Origin: an uncultured bacterium
GTDB lineage: Bacteria; Cyanobacteriota; Vampirovibrionia; Gastranaerophilales; Gastranaerophilaceae
Length of the DNA stretch: 14,259 nucleotides
Assembly (NCBI GenBank): GCA_900553845.1
Contig: USEW01000027.1
Span: 1 to 14,259 of the forward strand
Direction: 5' to 3'
Shown piece by piece: positions 1 through 6,101 of this stretch. The notes under the pieces are model-generated. The model was not told the origin of the DNA. It worked only from the letters and a program-made list of their open reading frames with translations, and made no database searches. Position 1 is the first letter of the stretch; the number at the start of each line of letters is the position of its first letter. A program made the position numbers and the translations under genes.

Positions 1-178
1 TTTAATAGGTTTTATTGAAGAAGTAAAGTTTATATATATTTTATAATTATAAATATTTTTGGTGTAATAAAATAAGCTTTGATAGTTTATAAAGGTTAAG
101 TAAGCTTATCTAGCTTTATGCTCCGCTTAATTACATATTATATTTAAGAATAGTCAAGTTGAAGGAGGTAAACCTTGT

Positions 179-226
179 ATGGCTAAACTTTATTTTACCA
201 ATGTTGTCACCCTGAACTTGTTTTAG
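179..226 (+). pseudogene. 15-codon stub with thymidine-kinase-like start, interrupted by a repeat
   Basis: A strong Shine-Dalgarno AAGGAGGT (162-169) lies 9 bases before ATG 179. The frame reads MAKLYFTNVVTLNLF and stops at 224. MAKLYF is the usual opening of bacterial thymidine kinase (MAKLYFRYG.MNSGKS), but the P-loop never appears. From the ninth codon or so the reading is that of the hairpin repeat at 210-228. The simplest reading is a gene start cut by insertion or recombination of that repeat. Six matching residues is little evidence, and chance is possible. Confidence 0.2.
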
Positions 227-228
227 GG
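210..228. repeat. Short palindromic hairpin (CCCTGAA...TTTAGGG)
   Basis: CCCTGAA (210-216) and TTTAGGG (222-228) form a 7-bp stem with one G-U pair and a CTTGT loop. It closely resembles a dispersed palindrome seen in many bacterial genomes with core CCCTGAAC-TTGTTTCAGGG, which translates as TLNLFQGL; here the CAG is TAG. Only one copy is visible in this window, so its status as a repeat rests on recognition, not on a second copy. Confidence 0.45.
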
Positions 229-468
229 TCTTGCAAATGGTGAATAAAACATTAATCTTAAAAACGATAAAAGTTAGAACAACAGGCGAAACGCTTTAAA
301 CATAAAGGAAATATAAAAGAGTGGATTCGCGTTTGGCTTTGTCTGGTTGTGAAAATTTAACGGAGTTGCTGTGGTTCCAAAACATGCGTAATACAAGACA
401 ATGATAATTGTTCACACCTTAAATGGGTTGCATATTATTTAGTAGATTAGTTTATAGTACTGCTATTT

Positions 469-588
469 TTAAAAATTATTTTTTCTAAAAAGAGATTTTA
501 TATCACCTTCTGTGGCAATATGCAGCATAAGTATTCCAAATATAATTATATTTATAAATGAGAAAAATAAAGCTAAATTACTTGACAT
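469..588 (-). CDS. Putative 39-residue single-pass membrane peptide
   Basis: A 40-codon frame starts at ATG 588 and ends at TAA 469. A GGGAG Shine-Dalgarno (595-599) lies 6 bases upstream. The product begins MSSNLALFFSFINIII, and residues about 5-25 form one hydrophobic helix (LALFFSFINIIIFGILMLHIA). A short charged tail (EGDIKSLFRKNN) follows, which favours a cytoplasmic C-terminus. A sigma70-like promoter sits just upstream at 662-635. I do not recognise a family. The RBS, helix and positive tail make it more than a chance ORF, but conservation is untested; small membrane peptides of this type include toxins and complex subunits, and nothing here decides between them. Confidence 0.45.
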   Translation of the reverse strand: MSSNLALFFSFINIIIFGILMLHIATEGDIKSLFRKNNF

Positions 589-634
589 TTTTGACTCCCG
601 GCTTGAGATTCTTTAGATAAAATCTTATTTTATA

Positions 635-662
635 AATATAATATGAGCATAATTTTTTTCAA
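635..662 (-). promoter_or_regulatory. Candidate sigma70 promoter for the 39-residue peptide
   Basis: On the minus strand TTGAAA (662-657) and TATATT (640-635) are separated by 16 bases. The predicted transcription start near 628 lies about 40 bases before the ATG at 588. It fits the gap after the upstream gene stops at 667. AT-rich DNA makes chance matches common. Confidence 0.35.
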
Positions 663-666
663 TTCT

Positions 667-894
667 TTATAAACCGAGTTTTAAATGTACATATTCCATA
701 TTTTCACTATATAATTTAAGTTCGTTATTTAAAATAATACACAAAGATTCAATATCTCTAATATCCAAATCGTTATCAAGTCCATAATAAATACAACTTA
801 ATAAAATTTTAGATAAACTTTTTACCCGACTATAAATATTTGCCATTGTGTCCATTTTTTCAATAAAAACTTCATCAACAACTACTTTACACAT
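667..894 (-). CDS. Hypothetical 75-residue helical protein
   Basis: ATG 894 is preceded by AAGGAG (909-904) at 9-base spacing, so the start is well supported. The product begins MCKVVVDEVFIEKMDTMANI and continues as an alternation of helices: residues 15-40 (YSRVKSLSKILLSCIYYGL) and 44-65 (DIRDIESLCIILNNELKLY). There is no signal peptide and no clear membrane span. The linker LDNDLDIRDIE between the helices suggests a small helical bundle, perhaps oligomeric. I do not recognise a family and assign no function. It lies downstream of the 70-residue ORF on the same strand, but the 117-base gap with a palindromic site suggests its own transcription. Confidence 0.6.
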   Translation of the reverse strand: MCKVVVDEVFIEKMDTMANIYSRVKSLSKILLSCIYYGLDNDLDIRDIESLCIILNNELKLYSENMEYVHLKLGL

Positions 895-956
895 TACAAA
901 TTTCTCCTTAACTTTATTTTTATGATAATTAGCATACCATTTAAAAAAAGTTACGG

Positions 957-986
957 GTTACTATAATGTTATAACATTGTTACTAT
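957..986. promoter_or_regulatory. 14-bp perfect palindrome flanked by 8-bp direct repeats
   Basis: AATGTTATAACATT (965-978) is a perfect palindrome. It is immediately bounded by GTTACTAT at 957-964 and again at 979-986, so the whole unit repeats with a 22-base period, about two helical turns. It lies in the gap upstream of the 75-residue gene, roughly 60-90 bases before its ATG. The geometry suits a dimeric regulator, but I cannot name one. Confidence 0.35.
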
Positions 987-1011
987 TTAGGTAAATAAAT
1001 GTAAAATTATT

Positions 1012-1224
1012 CTACATCTCAAGCCTTTTTGGCGAAGCCCCAGGCATAGTGTTGTTATAAATATTTAAATCTTCATGCTTTGATTTATAATATTGACTTA
1101 AATATTGGCTGTTTTTTATTTCTTCTTCGCAATATAAAACATCCTCAACGTTTCGCAAATATTCAACAAAACGCATTTGTTCCTCGTCAAAATTAAAGTC
1201 CCTAATCAATTTTATGATGTCCAT
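1012..1224 (-). CDS. Hypothetical 70-residue acidic protein
   Basis: The ORF starts at ATG 1224, 45 bases after the rsmD stop, with no clear Shine-Dalgarno. It may be read from an rsmD transcript. The product starts MDIIKLIRDFNFDEEQMRF and is helical and charged through about residue 48. The last 11 residues (MPGASPKRLEM) are of different character and are encoded by an unusually GC-rich hairpin: GGC-GAA-GCC (1031-1039) nested in GCCT...AGGC (1023-1045). That suggests a repeat or hairpin has supplied the C-terminus and stop. No family is recognised. It could be a non-coding stretch, but its amino-acid composition looks like protein. Confidence 0.45.
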   Translation of the reverse strand: MDIIKLIRDFNFDEEQMRFVEYLRNVEDVLYCEEEIKNSQYLSQYYKSKHEDLNIYNNTMPGASPKRLEM

Positions 1225-1269
1225 ATTACTATTTTAAAGGATTTTAACATGATATTCACTATTTTTAGC

Positions 1270-1809
1270 TTAAATGTTAAGTTTTAAGAAGATAATTTTT
1301 GTGTCGGAATATTTTTTCTCACTTAAAATTTCGTAACAACCAAAATCAATTGTCACATTAACACCTGTCTCAAGTACTAAAATCGAATTTTCATCTTTTA
1401 ATAGGTTATCATTTTTAACTTTATCAATAATTTTTTGATAAAGTCCTTTAAAATATGGAGGATCTGCATATATTACATCAAAATTTTGATTATAATTTAT
1501 ATTTAAAGAATTTTTAATAAATAAATTTGGCGTAAGACCTAAGTTTTTATAATTTTCTTGAATTATTTTTGCTGTCTTAAAGTCATTTTCAATAGCAACA
1601 ACATCTTTAAAACCTCTTGATAATGCTTCAAGTCCCATAATTCCGGAGCCTGAAAACATGTCCAAAAAACTTTTATCATTAAAATGTCCAATCAAACTAT
1701 TGAGAATATTAAAAACGCTTTGACGGGTTTTAGATAAAGTTGGTCGTACTGATAAAGATTTTGGAGCAATAATTTTTCGTCCGTTAAAAATACCGCCTGT
1801 TATTTGCAT
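1270..1809 (-). CDS. rsmD: 16S rRNA (guanine(966)-N(2))-methyltransferase
   Basis: RsmD uses S-adenosylmethionine to methylate G966 of 16S rRNA during assembly of the small ribosomal subunit. The 179-residue product has the family layout: N-terminal MQITGGIFNGRKI and RPTLSKTRQSVFNIL (about 22-36), the SAM-binding motif LDMFSGSGIMGLEALSRG (49-66), the acidic motif end AIEND (72-76), and the N-methyltransferase catalytic motif DPPY at 116-119. Length is normal. The start at 1809 overlaps the last 10 bases of gltA, and no independent Shine-Dalgarno is visible, so translation is probably coupled to gltA. The identification is firm. The gltA neighbour has no obvious functional link. Confidence 0.93.
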   Translation of the reverse strand: MQITGGIFNGRKIIAPKSLSVRPTLSKTRQSVFNILNSLIGHFNDKSFLDMFSGSGIMGLEALSRGFKDVVAIENDFKTAKIIQENYKNLGLTPNLFIKNSLNINYNQNFDVIYADPPYFKGLYQKIIDKVKNDNLLKDENSILVLETGVNVTIDFGCYEILSEKKYSDTKIIFLKLNI

Positions 1810-3182
1810 TCTTTTAAGTATTCATTTATTGCTTTAGCAGCTCGCTTTCCAGCACCCATAGCATTTATAGCGTTTGATTCACCGTTTGGCGCAACATCTC
1901 CGCCAGCATATACACCATCAATTGATGTTTTGCCTGTTTCTTTATCAATAATTATATAACCGCGTTTGTCAGTATTCAAATCCAACCCTTCATCATTTGC
2001 TGAAGATTGAATGATAGGGTTAGGTCCTGTCCCCAACGCAACAATAACCGTATCAACATCCATATCAACAATTTCACCTGTTGAAATAGGGCGACGACGA
2101 CCTGATTCATCAGGCTCACCTAATTCCATAACCTCAAGTTGCAATGTTTTAACATAACCATTTTCTCCAATAATTTTATGTGGAGAATGCAAAAGTTTAA
2201 ATACTACACCTTCTTCTTTAGCATGACGAATTTCTTCCAAACGTGCAGGCAATTCAGCTTCTGTACGACGATAAACAATATAAACTTCTTTAAACCCGAC
2301 ACGAACAGCTGTGCGTGCTGCATCCATTGCGACATTTCCTCCGCCTATAATAGCAGCTTTTGTGCCAACTCTCAATGGGGTTGGAGAATTTTCATCATTT
2401 GCATGCATCAAGTTAACACGGGTTAAAAATTCATTTGCACTATATACACCATTTAAGTTTTCACCTTTAATATTAAGCATTTTAGGCAACCCTGCCCCTG
2501 AACATATAAATATTGCATCAAATCCGTCATCTTTTAACTGGTTTATAGTAATTGATTTTCCAACAACGACATTTTTCTCAAATTTTACCCCCAATTCTTT
2601 TAAATTGTCTATTTCACGATTCAAAACCGTACGTGGTAGACGAAATGGAGGAATGCCATATCTTAAAACCCCGCCCAGTTTATGCAATGCTTCAAAGACG
2701 GTAACATCATGCCCTGCTTTTCGTAAGTCACATGCAGCAGTCATACCGGCGCAGCCTGAGCCAATTATTGCTACTTTTTTACCGCTTGGTATAATTTTGC
2801 ATTCTTTTGACTTTGTATTATCACCTACAAATCGTTCCAATGCACCAATTGCAACACTTTCACCTTTAATACCTAAAACACAGTTGCCTTCACATTGACG
2901 TTCTTGAGGACAAACACGACCACAAACTGATGGAAGCATGGATGTTTCACGAATAATTTCGCCTGCTGCTTCAATATCGCCCTCTTTTACCTTTTGTATA
3001 AATCCAGGTATATTTATGTTGACAGGACAACCTTCAACGCAACGTGGATTTTTGCAGTTTAAACAACGTGAAGCTTCAAGTCTAGCCTGGTCAGGAAGAA
3101 GATTATTTTCAACAGCTTCAAAATTATTACGTCTTACATTTTTATCCTGTTCTTTTGGTCTTTGTCGTTCAATTTTTGTCAT
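1800..3182 (-). CDS. gltA: NADPH-dependent glutamate synthase / NfnB-type FAD oxidoreductase
   Basis: This is a 460-residue GltD-family flavoprotein. The N-terminal domain has two sets of cluster cysteines, C40/C43/C48/C52 and C87/C91/C97/C101, as in proteins binding two [4Fe-4S] clusters. An FAD-binding GSGCAG follows at 141-146, then an NADPH-binding GGGNVAMDAAR at 280-290 and a C-terminal FAD motif YAGGDV at 425-430. Annotation pipelines call such proteins homotetrameric glutamate synthase GltA. The same architecture serves as the large subunit of electron-bifurcating NADH-dependent ferredoxin:NADP oxidoreductase (NfnB) or sulfide dehydrogenase. No large glutamate synthase subunit or NfnA partner is adjacent, so the substrate is undecided. 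ATG 3182 has GGAGAA (3198-3193) at 10-base spacing. The gene heads a unit with rsmD. Confidence 0.85.
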   Translation of the reverse strand: MTKIERQRPKEQDKNVRRNNFEAVENNLLPDQARLEASRCLNCKNPRCVEGCPVNINIPGFIQKVKEGDIEAAGEIIRETSMLPSVCGRVCPQERQCEGNCVLGIKGESVAIGALERFVGDNTKSKECKIIPSGKKVAIIGSGCAGMTAACDLRKAGHDVTVFEALHKLGGVLRYGIPPFRLPRTVLNREIDNLKELGVKFEKNVVVGKSITINQLKDDGFDAIFICSGAGLPKMLNIKGENLNGVYSANEFLTRVNLMHANDENSPTPLRVGTKAAIIGGGNVAMDAARTAVRVGFKEVYIVYRRTEAELPARLEEIRHAKEEGVVFKLLHSPHKIIGENGYVKTLQLEVMELGEPDESGRRRPISTGEIVDMDVDTVIVALGTGPNPIIQSSANDEGLDLNTDKRGYIIIDKETGKTSIDGVYAGGDVAPNGESNAINAMGAGKRAAKAINEYLKECK

Positions 3183-3350
3183 TTTTTATTTATTCTCCAA
3201 ATTAATTTTTTTATTAAATTGTCACAATCACTGTCATTAAAACACAATGGTTGACACTTAGCAAATTCTAGTATTTTTTTATTTCTTAATTAAAAATTTA
3301 ACATAAGTATAAATACATAACAAGTTTTTTTAAGAAATATGTTAAAAAGG

Positions 3351-3372
3351 GTGTATATAGCTCTATTTACAC
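3351..3372. promoter_or_regulatory. 22-bp imperfect palindrome (operator-like)
   Basis: GTGTA (3351-3355) and TACAC (3368-3372) enclose ATAG (3357-3360) and CTAT (3363-3366). Nine of eleven base pairs match; the exceptions are a T/T pair and the central CT. No T-run follows on the plus strand, so a DNA-binding site is more likely than a terminator. It lies about 170 bases from the gltA start and 190 from the TTGACA promoter. Confidence 0.35.
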
Positions 3373-3541
3373 TAAAAATGGATAATTATAAAGTAAACCA
3401 CAAGCATAAGTGATTTGTATGAGTCTAAATCTTAAGCTTATTGTGTTGAGATTATTACAAACGACAAGGCTACAAAATAAATTCCAAATGACATTATGTC
3501 TATATTTTGGACTTATTTGTGGAAAATTATATAAGTATCAG

Positions 3542-3569
3542 TTGACAATATTTGATTTTGTGCTATATT
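3542..3569 (+). promoter_or_regulatory. Sigma70-type promoter for the 340-residue unknown gene
   Basis: TTGACA (3542-3547, perfect -35) is separated by 16 bases from TATATT (3564-3569). The predicted start near 3576 would give a very short leader, 9 bases for ATG 3585 or about 21 for ATG 3597. Confidence 0.6.
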
Positions 3570-3584
3570 AATAGTAAGGTAAAA

Positions 3585-4607
3585 ATGAGATATAAAATGA
3601 ATTTAACGATTAGCCAAAACAATACAAAACCAATTTATCAAAACAAAAAAAATAAAGAAAAAGTTTATAGTGAAACTAATAATTTCCTAAATATAACTTT
3701 AAAAAACGAACATGTTCTTTCAAAATATGGTGTTCAAACTTTAAAAAACAACATTAGTTTTGGTATAAGCAAATGTAATTATGTTGAAGATTTTCACAAA
3801 AAATTAAATAACCCCGCTCAAAACATGTTAAGGAGGTTAAGAGAGTTTAATGTTTTAAGAAACAGACAGAGATTTATACGTTTTTTACAGTTCATAAATG
3901 CACAAGAAAGAATCAAAAGAGACAATCGTGCACAAATTGCTGGTTTGAGACATAAAGTTGCAGCTTTAAATGACCAATATTTGCAAAAAAATACTGAGCT
4001 AATAATCAATACTTTGGATAATGAACAAAGCTTATCTAGTTTTCAAACAAATATTAAATTAAGACTTATAAACAAATTAATAGAGTTTAAAGCTTATGGA
4101 TGTGACAGAATATCCTTGGCTGAAAGTTATATAAATCCTGAATTTATAAACAATAATAAATTTAAAATTCAAGAAATGGCTGATTTAAACGCATATACAA
4201 TAACTGTTACACCTTGCACAACCCAAAATTCCTCTGTCAAAGGTGTTAAATTTGCGCAGATGAATAATAATTTAGGTAATGTTAACCGTGTTTATTTTAA
4301 TTTTATTAAATATGAAGGTGAAAATAATTATGTTTTAGACGATTTTAAAATATCTGCAAAAGCCGGTGAATCTTTATCTAACGTATATGTCAGAGGTGAT
4401 GATAACGAAATGCATAATGTAGAAAATGTAAATACGCTAGGTTTTGGAGAACTTAAGTCTATCACAGAGCCTGACAGTTATTTTATTGATTATCTTGTGG
4501 CAGAACCAGAAGATGATAATCATCTAAAAATAGATAATAAGACATATTGGTATGCATTAATCAACAACAATTTAAGATTCTGCAATGAAGACCCTGCAAA
4601 TTCTTAA
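3585..4607 (+). CDS. Hypothetical 340-residue protein with NNISFGI N-terminal motif
   Basis: I chose ATG 3585 because AAGG (3576-3579) lies 5 bases upstream; ATG 3597 (336 residues, MNLTISQNN...) is an equally serious option given the promoter position. A TTG further upstream at 3552 falls inside the promoter and is rejected. The first 60-odd residues are Asn/Lys-rich and probably disordered, ending in NNISFGISK. A basic helical stretch follows (about 75-165, MLRRLREFNVLRNRQRF and onwards), then a C-terminal half richer in beta-type residues, with YVRGDDNEMHN and YWYALINNN near the end. There is no signal peptide, membrane span or recognisable enzyme motif. The ISFGI motif also occurs at the 5' end of the large right-end gene. 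Function unknown. It is convergent with proC, 8 bases apart. Confidence 0.7.
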   Translation: MRYKMNLTISQNNTKPIYQNKKNKEKVYSETNNFLNITLKNEHVLSKYGVQTLKNNISFGISKCNYVEDFHKKLNNPAQNMLRRLREFNVLRNRQRFIRFLQFINAQERIKRDNRAQIAGLRHKVAALNDQYLQKNTELIINTLDNEQSLSSFQTNIKLRLINKLIEFKAYGCDRISLAESYINPEFINNNKFKIQEMADLNAYTITVTPCTTQNSSVKGVKFAQMNNNLGNVNRVYFNFIKYEGENNYVLDDFKISAKAGESLSNVYVRGDDNEMHNVENVNTLGFGELKSITEPDSYFIDYLVAEPEDDNHLKIDNKTYWYALINNNLRFCNEDPANS

Positions 4608-4615
4608 AGAAAAAA

Positions 4616-5422
4616 TTAACCCAATTTTTTAGCTTTATCCACAGTGTCAATAATTGTTTTGTTTAATATATCACTTATATTGCTATTTAATAAAACACTA
4701 TTGCCAACTTCTGTGCAGCCGCCTTTTGTTGTGACATTTTCGATTAATTTTTCGACATTAATGTTATTTTTAAGTCCATTTAAAATCATTTTTCCGGCTC
4801 CAATAGCAGTTTGAGATGACAATTTTAAAGCGGTTTCATAATCTAACCCAAGATTTTGAGCGGATTTTGCAAGTTCATTAATAATATAATAGTAAAAAGC
4901 AGGTCCTGAACCTGAAAGAGCTGTTACAATATCAATTTTGTCTTCTTCAACAATAACTGTTTCGCCAACACTTTGCATTATTTTTTTTGCTAAATCTAAA
5001 TCATCATCATTTGCAAAATTTCCTTTGCATAAACCTGAAATGCCCTCGTTTATAAGTGCTGGAGTATTTGGCATAACCCGAATTACTCTTGCATTATTAC
5101 TTAATGCTGTTTCTATTTTTTGTGAAGAAACACCTGCTGCTATTGAAATTATAAGTTTTTCATTTTTTATTTCTTTTTTTATTTCCTCTAAAATTTCATT
5201 AATTATAAAAGGTTTTGTGCATATTAAGATAATGTCGTTATTTTTAACAAGTTCTTTAATTGAACTATAAAATATGGCATTATATTTTTGTTTTATTTCG
5301 TCAACTAAATTTTCTTTAACATCAAAAAATGAAAAGTTATTAAATAATTTTGAGTTAAAAATACCGTTCATAATAGAATTTGCCATTTTGCCGGCACCAA
5401 TAAAACCTAGTTTTTTGTTCAT
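4616..5422 (-). CDS. proC: Pyrroline-5-carboxylate reductase
   Basis: ProC reduces pyrroline-5-carboxylate to proline with NAD(P)H, the last step of proline synthesis. The 268-residue product has the N-terminal Rossmann motif GFIGAGKMA (6-14), VMPNTP (116-121), ALSGSGPAF (168-176) at the dimer and active-site region, and a C-terminal TTKGGCTEVG (231-240) in place of the common SPGGTT. Length is typical. ATG 5422 is preceded by AAGGT (5435-5431) at 8-base spacing. It is divergent from rpmH with about 100 bases between them, and no glutamate kinase or proA is adjacent. Confidence in the family is high. Confidence 0.95.
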   Translation of the reverse strand: MNKKLGFIGAGKMANSIMNGIFNSKLFNNFSFFDVKENLVDEIKQKYNAIFYSSIKELVKNNDIILICTKPFIINEILEEIKKEIKNEKLIISIAAGVSSQKIETALSNNARVIRVMPNTPALINEGISGLCKGNFANDDDLDLAKKIMQSVGETVIVEEDKIDIVTALSGSGPAFYYYIINELAKSAQNLGLDYETALKLSSQTAIGAGKMILNGLKNNINVEKLIENVTTKGGCTEVGNSVLLNSNISDILNKTIIDTVDKAKKLG

Positions 5423-5450
5423 ATAAATTTACCTTTACTAATATAATTAT

Positions 5451-5479
5451 TTGACTAAAATGCATGTGTATTCTATCAT
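5451..5479 (+). promoter_or_regulatory. Sigma70-type promoter for rpmH-rnpA
   Basis: TTGACT (5451-5456) and TATCAT (5474-5479) are separated by the optimal 17 bases. The predicted start near 5486 leaves a leader of about 35 bases that carries the AAGGAG before rpmH. Confidence 0.6.
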
Positions 5480-5520
5480 AAAGATAACATAAAATAAAAA
5501 TAAATATAAAGGAGAATAAA

Positions 5521-5673
5521 ATGAGACGAACATTAGAGGGAACAAAAAGAAAAAGACAAAAAGTGAGCGGTTTCCGTGCTCGTATGGCGACACCTGGTGG
5601 TCGTGGCGTAATTAATCGTCGTCGTGCTAAAGGTCGTCATAGACTTGCTATAGTTGCTAAAAAACTTGCTTAA
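5521..5673 (+). CDS. rpmH: 50S ribosomal protein L34
   Basis: L34 is a small basic component of the large ribosomal subunit. The 50-residue product starts MRRTLEGTKRKRQKVSGF and contains the family core SGFRARM followed by GRxVINRRRAKGRHRLAI. The TLxGT...RKR...SGFRARM form resembles cyanobacterial L34 rather than the common TYQPSN...HGFRARM form, which is one of the better lineage hints in this window. AAGGAG (5509-5514) lies 6 bases before ATG 5521. The gene ends 2 bases before rnpA. It is richer in GC and CGT codons than its neighbours, as expected for a highly expressed ribosomal gene. Confidence 0.97.
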   Translation: MRRTLEGTKRKRQKVSGFRARMATPGGRGVINRRRAKGRHRLAIVAKKLA

Positions 5674-5675
5674 TA

Positions 5676-6032
5676 ATGCTTTGTAAAAAATATAGACTTA
5701 CTAAAAATAGCGCATTTATAAGTACATATTCAAACAAAAAAGTCGTGAGTAACGATTTTTTTGTGTTGTATATTGGAAAAATTAAAACGTCTCAATCCGA
5801 AATACCTACAAAAGTTGGCTTTGTTGTTTCTAAAAAAAATATCAAACTTGCTTCAAAACGAAATAAAATTAAAAGGCAAATTAGAGAAATATATCGAAAT
5901 TTTGTATTAAATAAAGCAGAATATAACGTTGATAGACATTTATCTTTAGTTTTTGTTGTAAAATCACAATGTTATAATAAAAATTTCAACTTAATTAAAG
6001 AAAAGTTTATGGAACTTATAATTCAAATTTGA
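5676..6032 (+). CDS. rnpA: Ribonuclease P protein component
   Basis: RnpA is the protein subunit of RNase P. It binds the catalytic RNA and helps in 5' maturation of tRNAs. The 118-residue product starts MLCKKYRLTKNSAFISTY and carries the conserved KVGFVVSKKN (46-55) and the RNR-type basic motif KRNKIKRQIREIYR (61-74). ATG 5676 lies 2 bases after the rpmH stop and has no separate Shine-Dalgarno, so coupled translation with rpmH is likely, as in many bacteria. The usual downstream genes yidD and yidC are absent here. Confidence 0.95.
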   Translation: MLCKKYRLTKNSAFISTYSNKKVVSNDFFVLYIGKIKTSQSEIPTKVGFVVSKKNIKLASKRNKIKRQIREIYRNFVLNKAEYNVDRHLSLVFVVKSQCYNKNFNLIKEKFMELIIQI

Positions 6033-6042
6033 CTAATTTATT

Positions 6043-6072
6043 ATTGAAATTTTTGTCTTTCAATGTTATTGT
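6043..6072 (+). promoter_or_regulatory. Promoter overlapping a 7-bp inverted repeat
   Basis: TTGAAA (6044-6049) and TATTGT (6067-6072) are 17 bases apart, 30 bases before the TTG start at 6102. ATTGAAA (6043-6049) and TTTCAAT (6058-6064) form a perfect 7-bp inverted repeat with an 8-base gap that covers the -35 and most of the spacer. It could be an operator or a weak rnpA terminator; no T-run follows. Confidence 0.35.
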
Positions 6073-6101
6073 AAAAAAAATAGAATCATAAGGAAAAAAA
6101 T

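Larger units (their letters stand above)
1..468. other. Gene-poor left end, possible decayed or repeat DNA
   Basis: I see no convincing gene, tRNA or rRNA here. Positions 1-160 are strongly AT-rich. Roughly 200-420 looks less AT-rich by eye and contains small hairpins, for example AGGCG-AAA-CGCTT near 284-296. On the minus strand a frame stays open from about 411 to the stop at 274, reading like ...TPLNFHNQTKP..., with no Shine-Dalgarno; a second minus frame gives a 29-codon ORF from 385 to 296. This shifted composition with short open frames suits a dispersed repeat or decayed sequence better than a gene. A structured RNA is possible, but I recognised none of tmRNA, RNase P RNA, SRP RNA or 6S RNA. 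Confidence 0.4.
3183..3584. other. Divergent intergenic region with several palindromes
   Basis: This region separates gltA (minus) from the unknown gene at 3585 (plus). It holds ATTGT-C-ACAAT (3218-3228) in the gltA leader, TGTCA/TGACA arms at 3232-3236 and 3252-3256, the larger palindrome at 3351-3372, and GACAT-T-ATGTC (3490-3500) inside TCCAAA/TTTGGA arms (3483-3488 and 3506-3511). A plus promoter lies at 3542-3569. No convincing ORF is present: a 50-codon plus frame from 3419 lacks a Shine-Dalgarno and overlaps the promoter. The density of dyads suggests regulation of one or both divergent genes, or an unrecognised small RNA. Confidence 0.4.

Noticed and set aside
591..619. Plus-strand promoter TTGACT-17-TAGATA
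   Set aside because: It would point into DNA antisense to small minus-strand genes, with no plus-strand product or RNA visible. Such matches are frequent in AT-rich sequence, and this one overlaps the RBS of the 39-residue peptide.
2139..2898. Plus-strand ORFs of 95 and 195 codons over gltA
   Set aside because: They are antisense shadows of the well-supported gltA reading frame. They are Ser/Phe/Pro-rich, with no ribosome binding sites or family resemblance.
3419..3571. 50-codon plus-strand frame (MSLNLKLIVLRLL...) before the 340-residue gene
   Set aside because: It has no Shine-Dalgarno, runs through the TTGACA/TATATT promoter, and has a composition like translated AT-rich non-coding DNA.
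4635..4643. Perfect DnaA-box match TTATCCACA near rpmH/rnpA, suggesting an origin
   Set aside because: It is a single box inside the proC coding sequence (codons for V-D-K). The only other candidate is TTTTCCACA on the minus strand at 3526-3518, over 1 kb away. There is no box cluster, AT-rich unwinding region or dnaA gene here.
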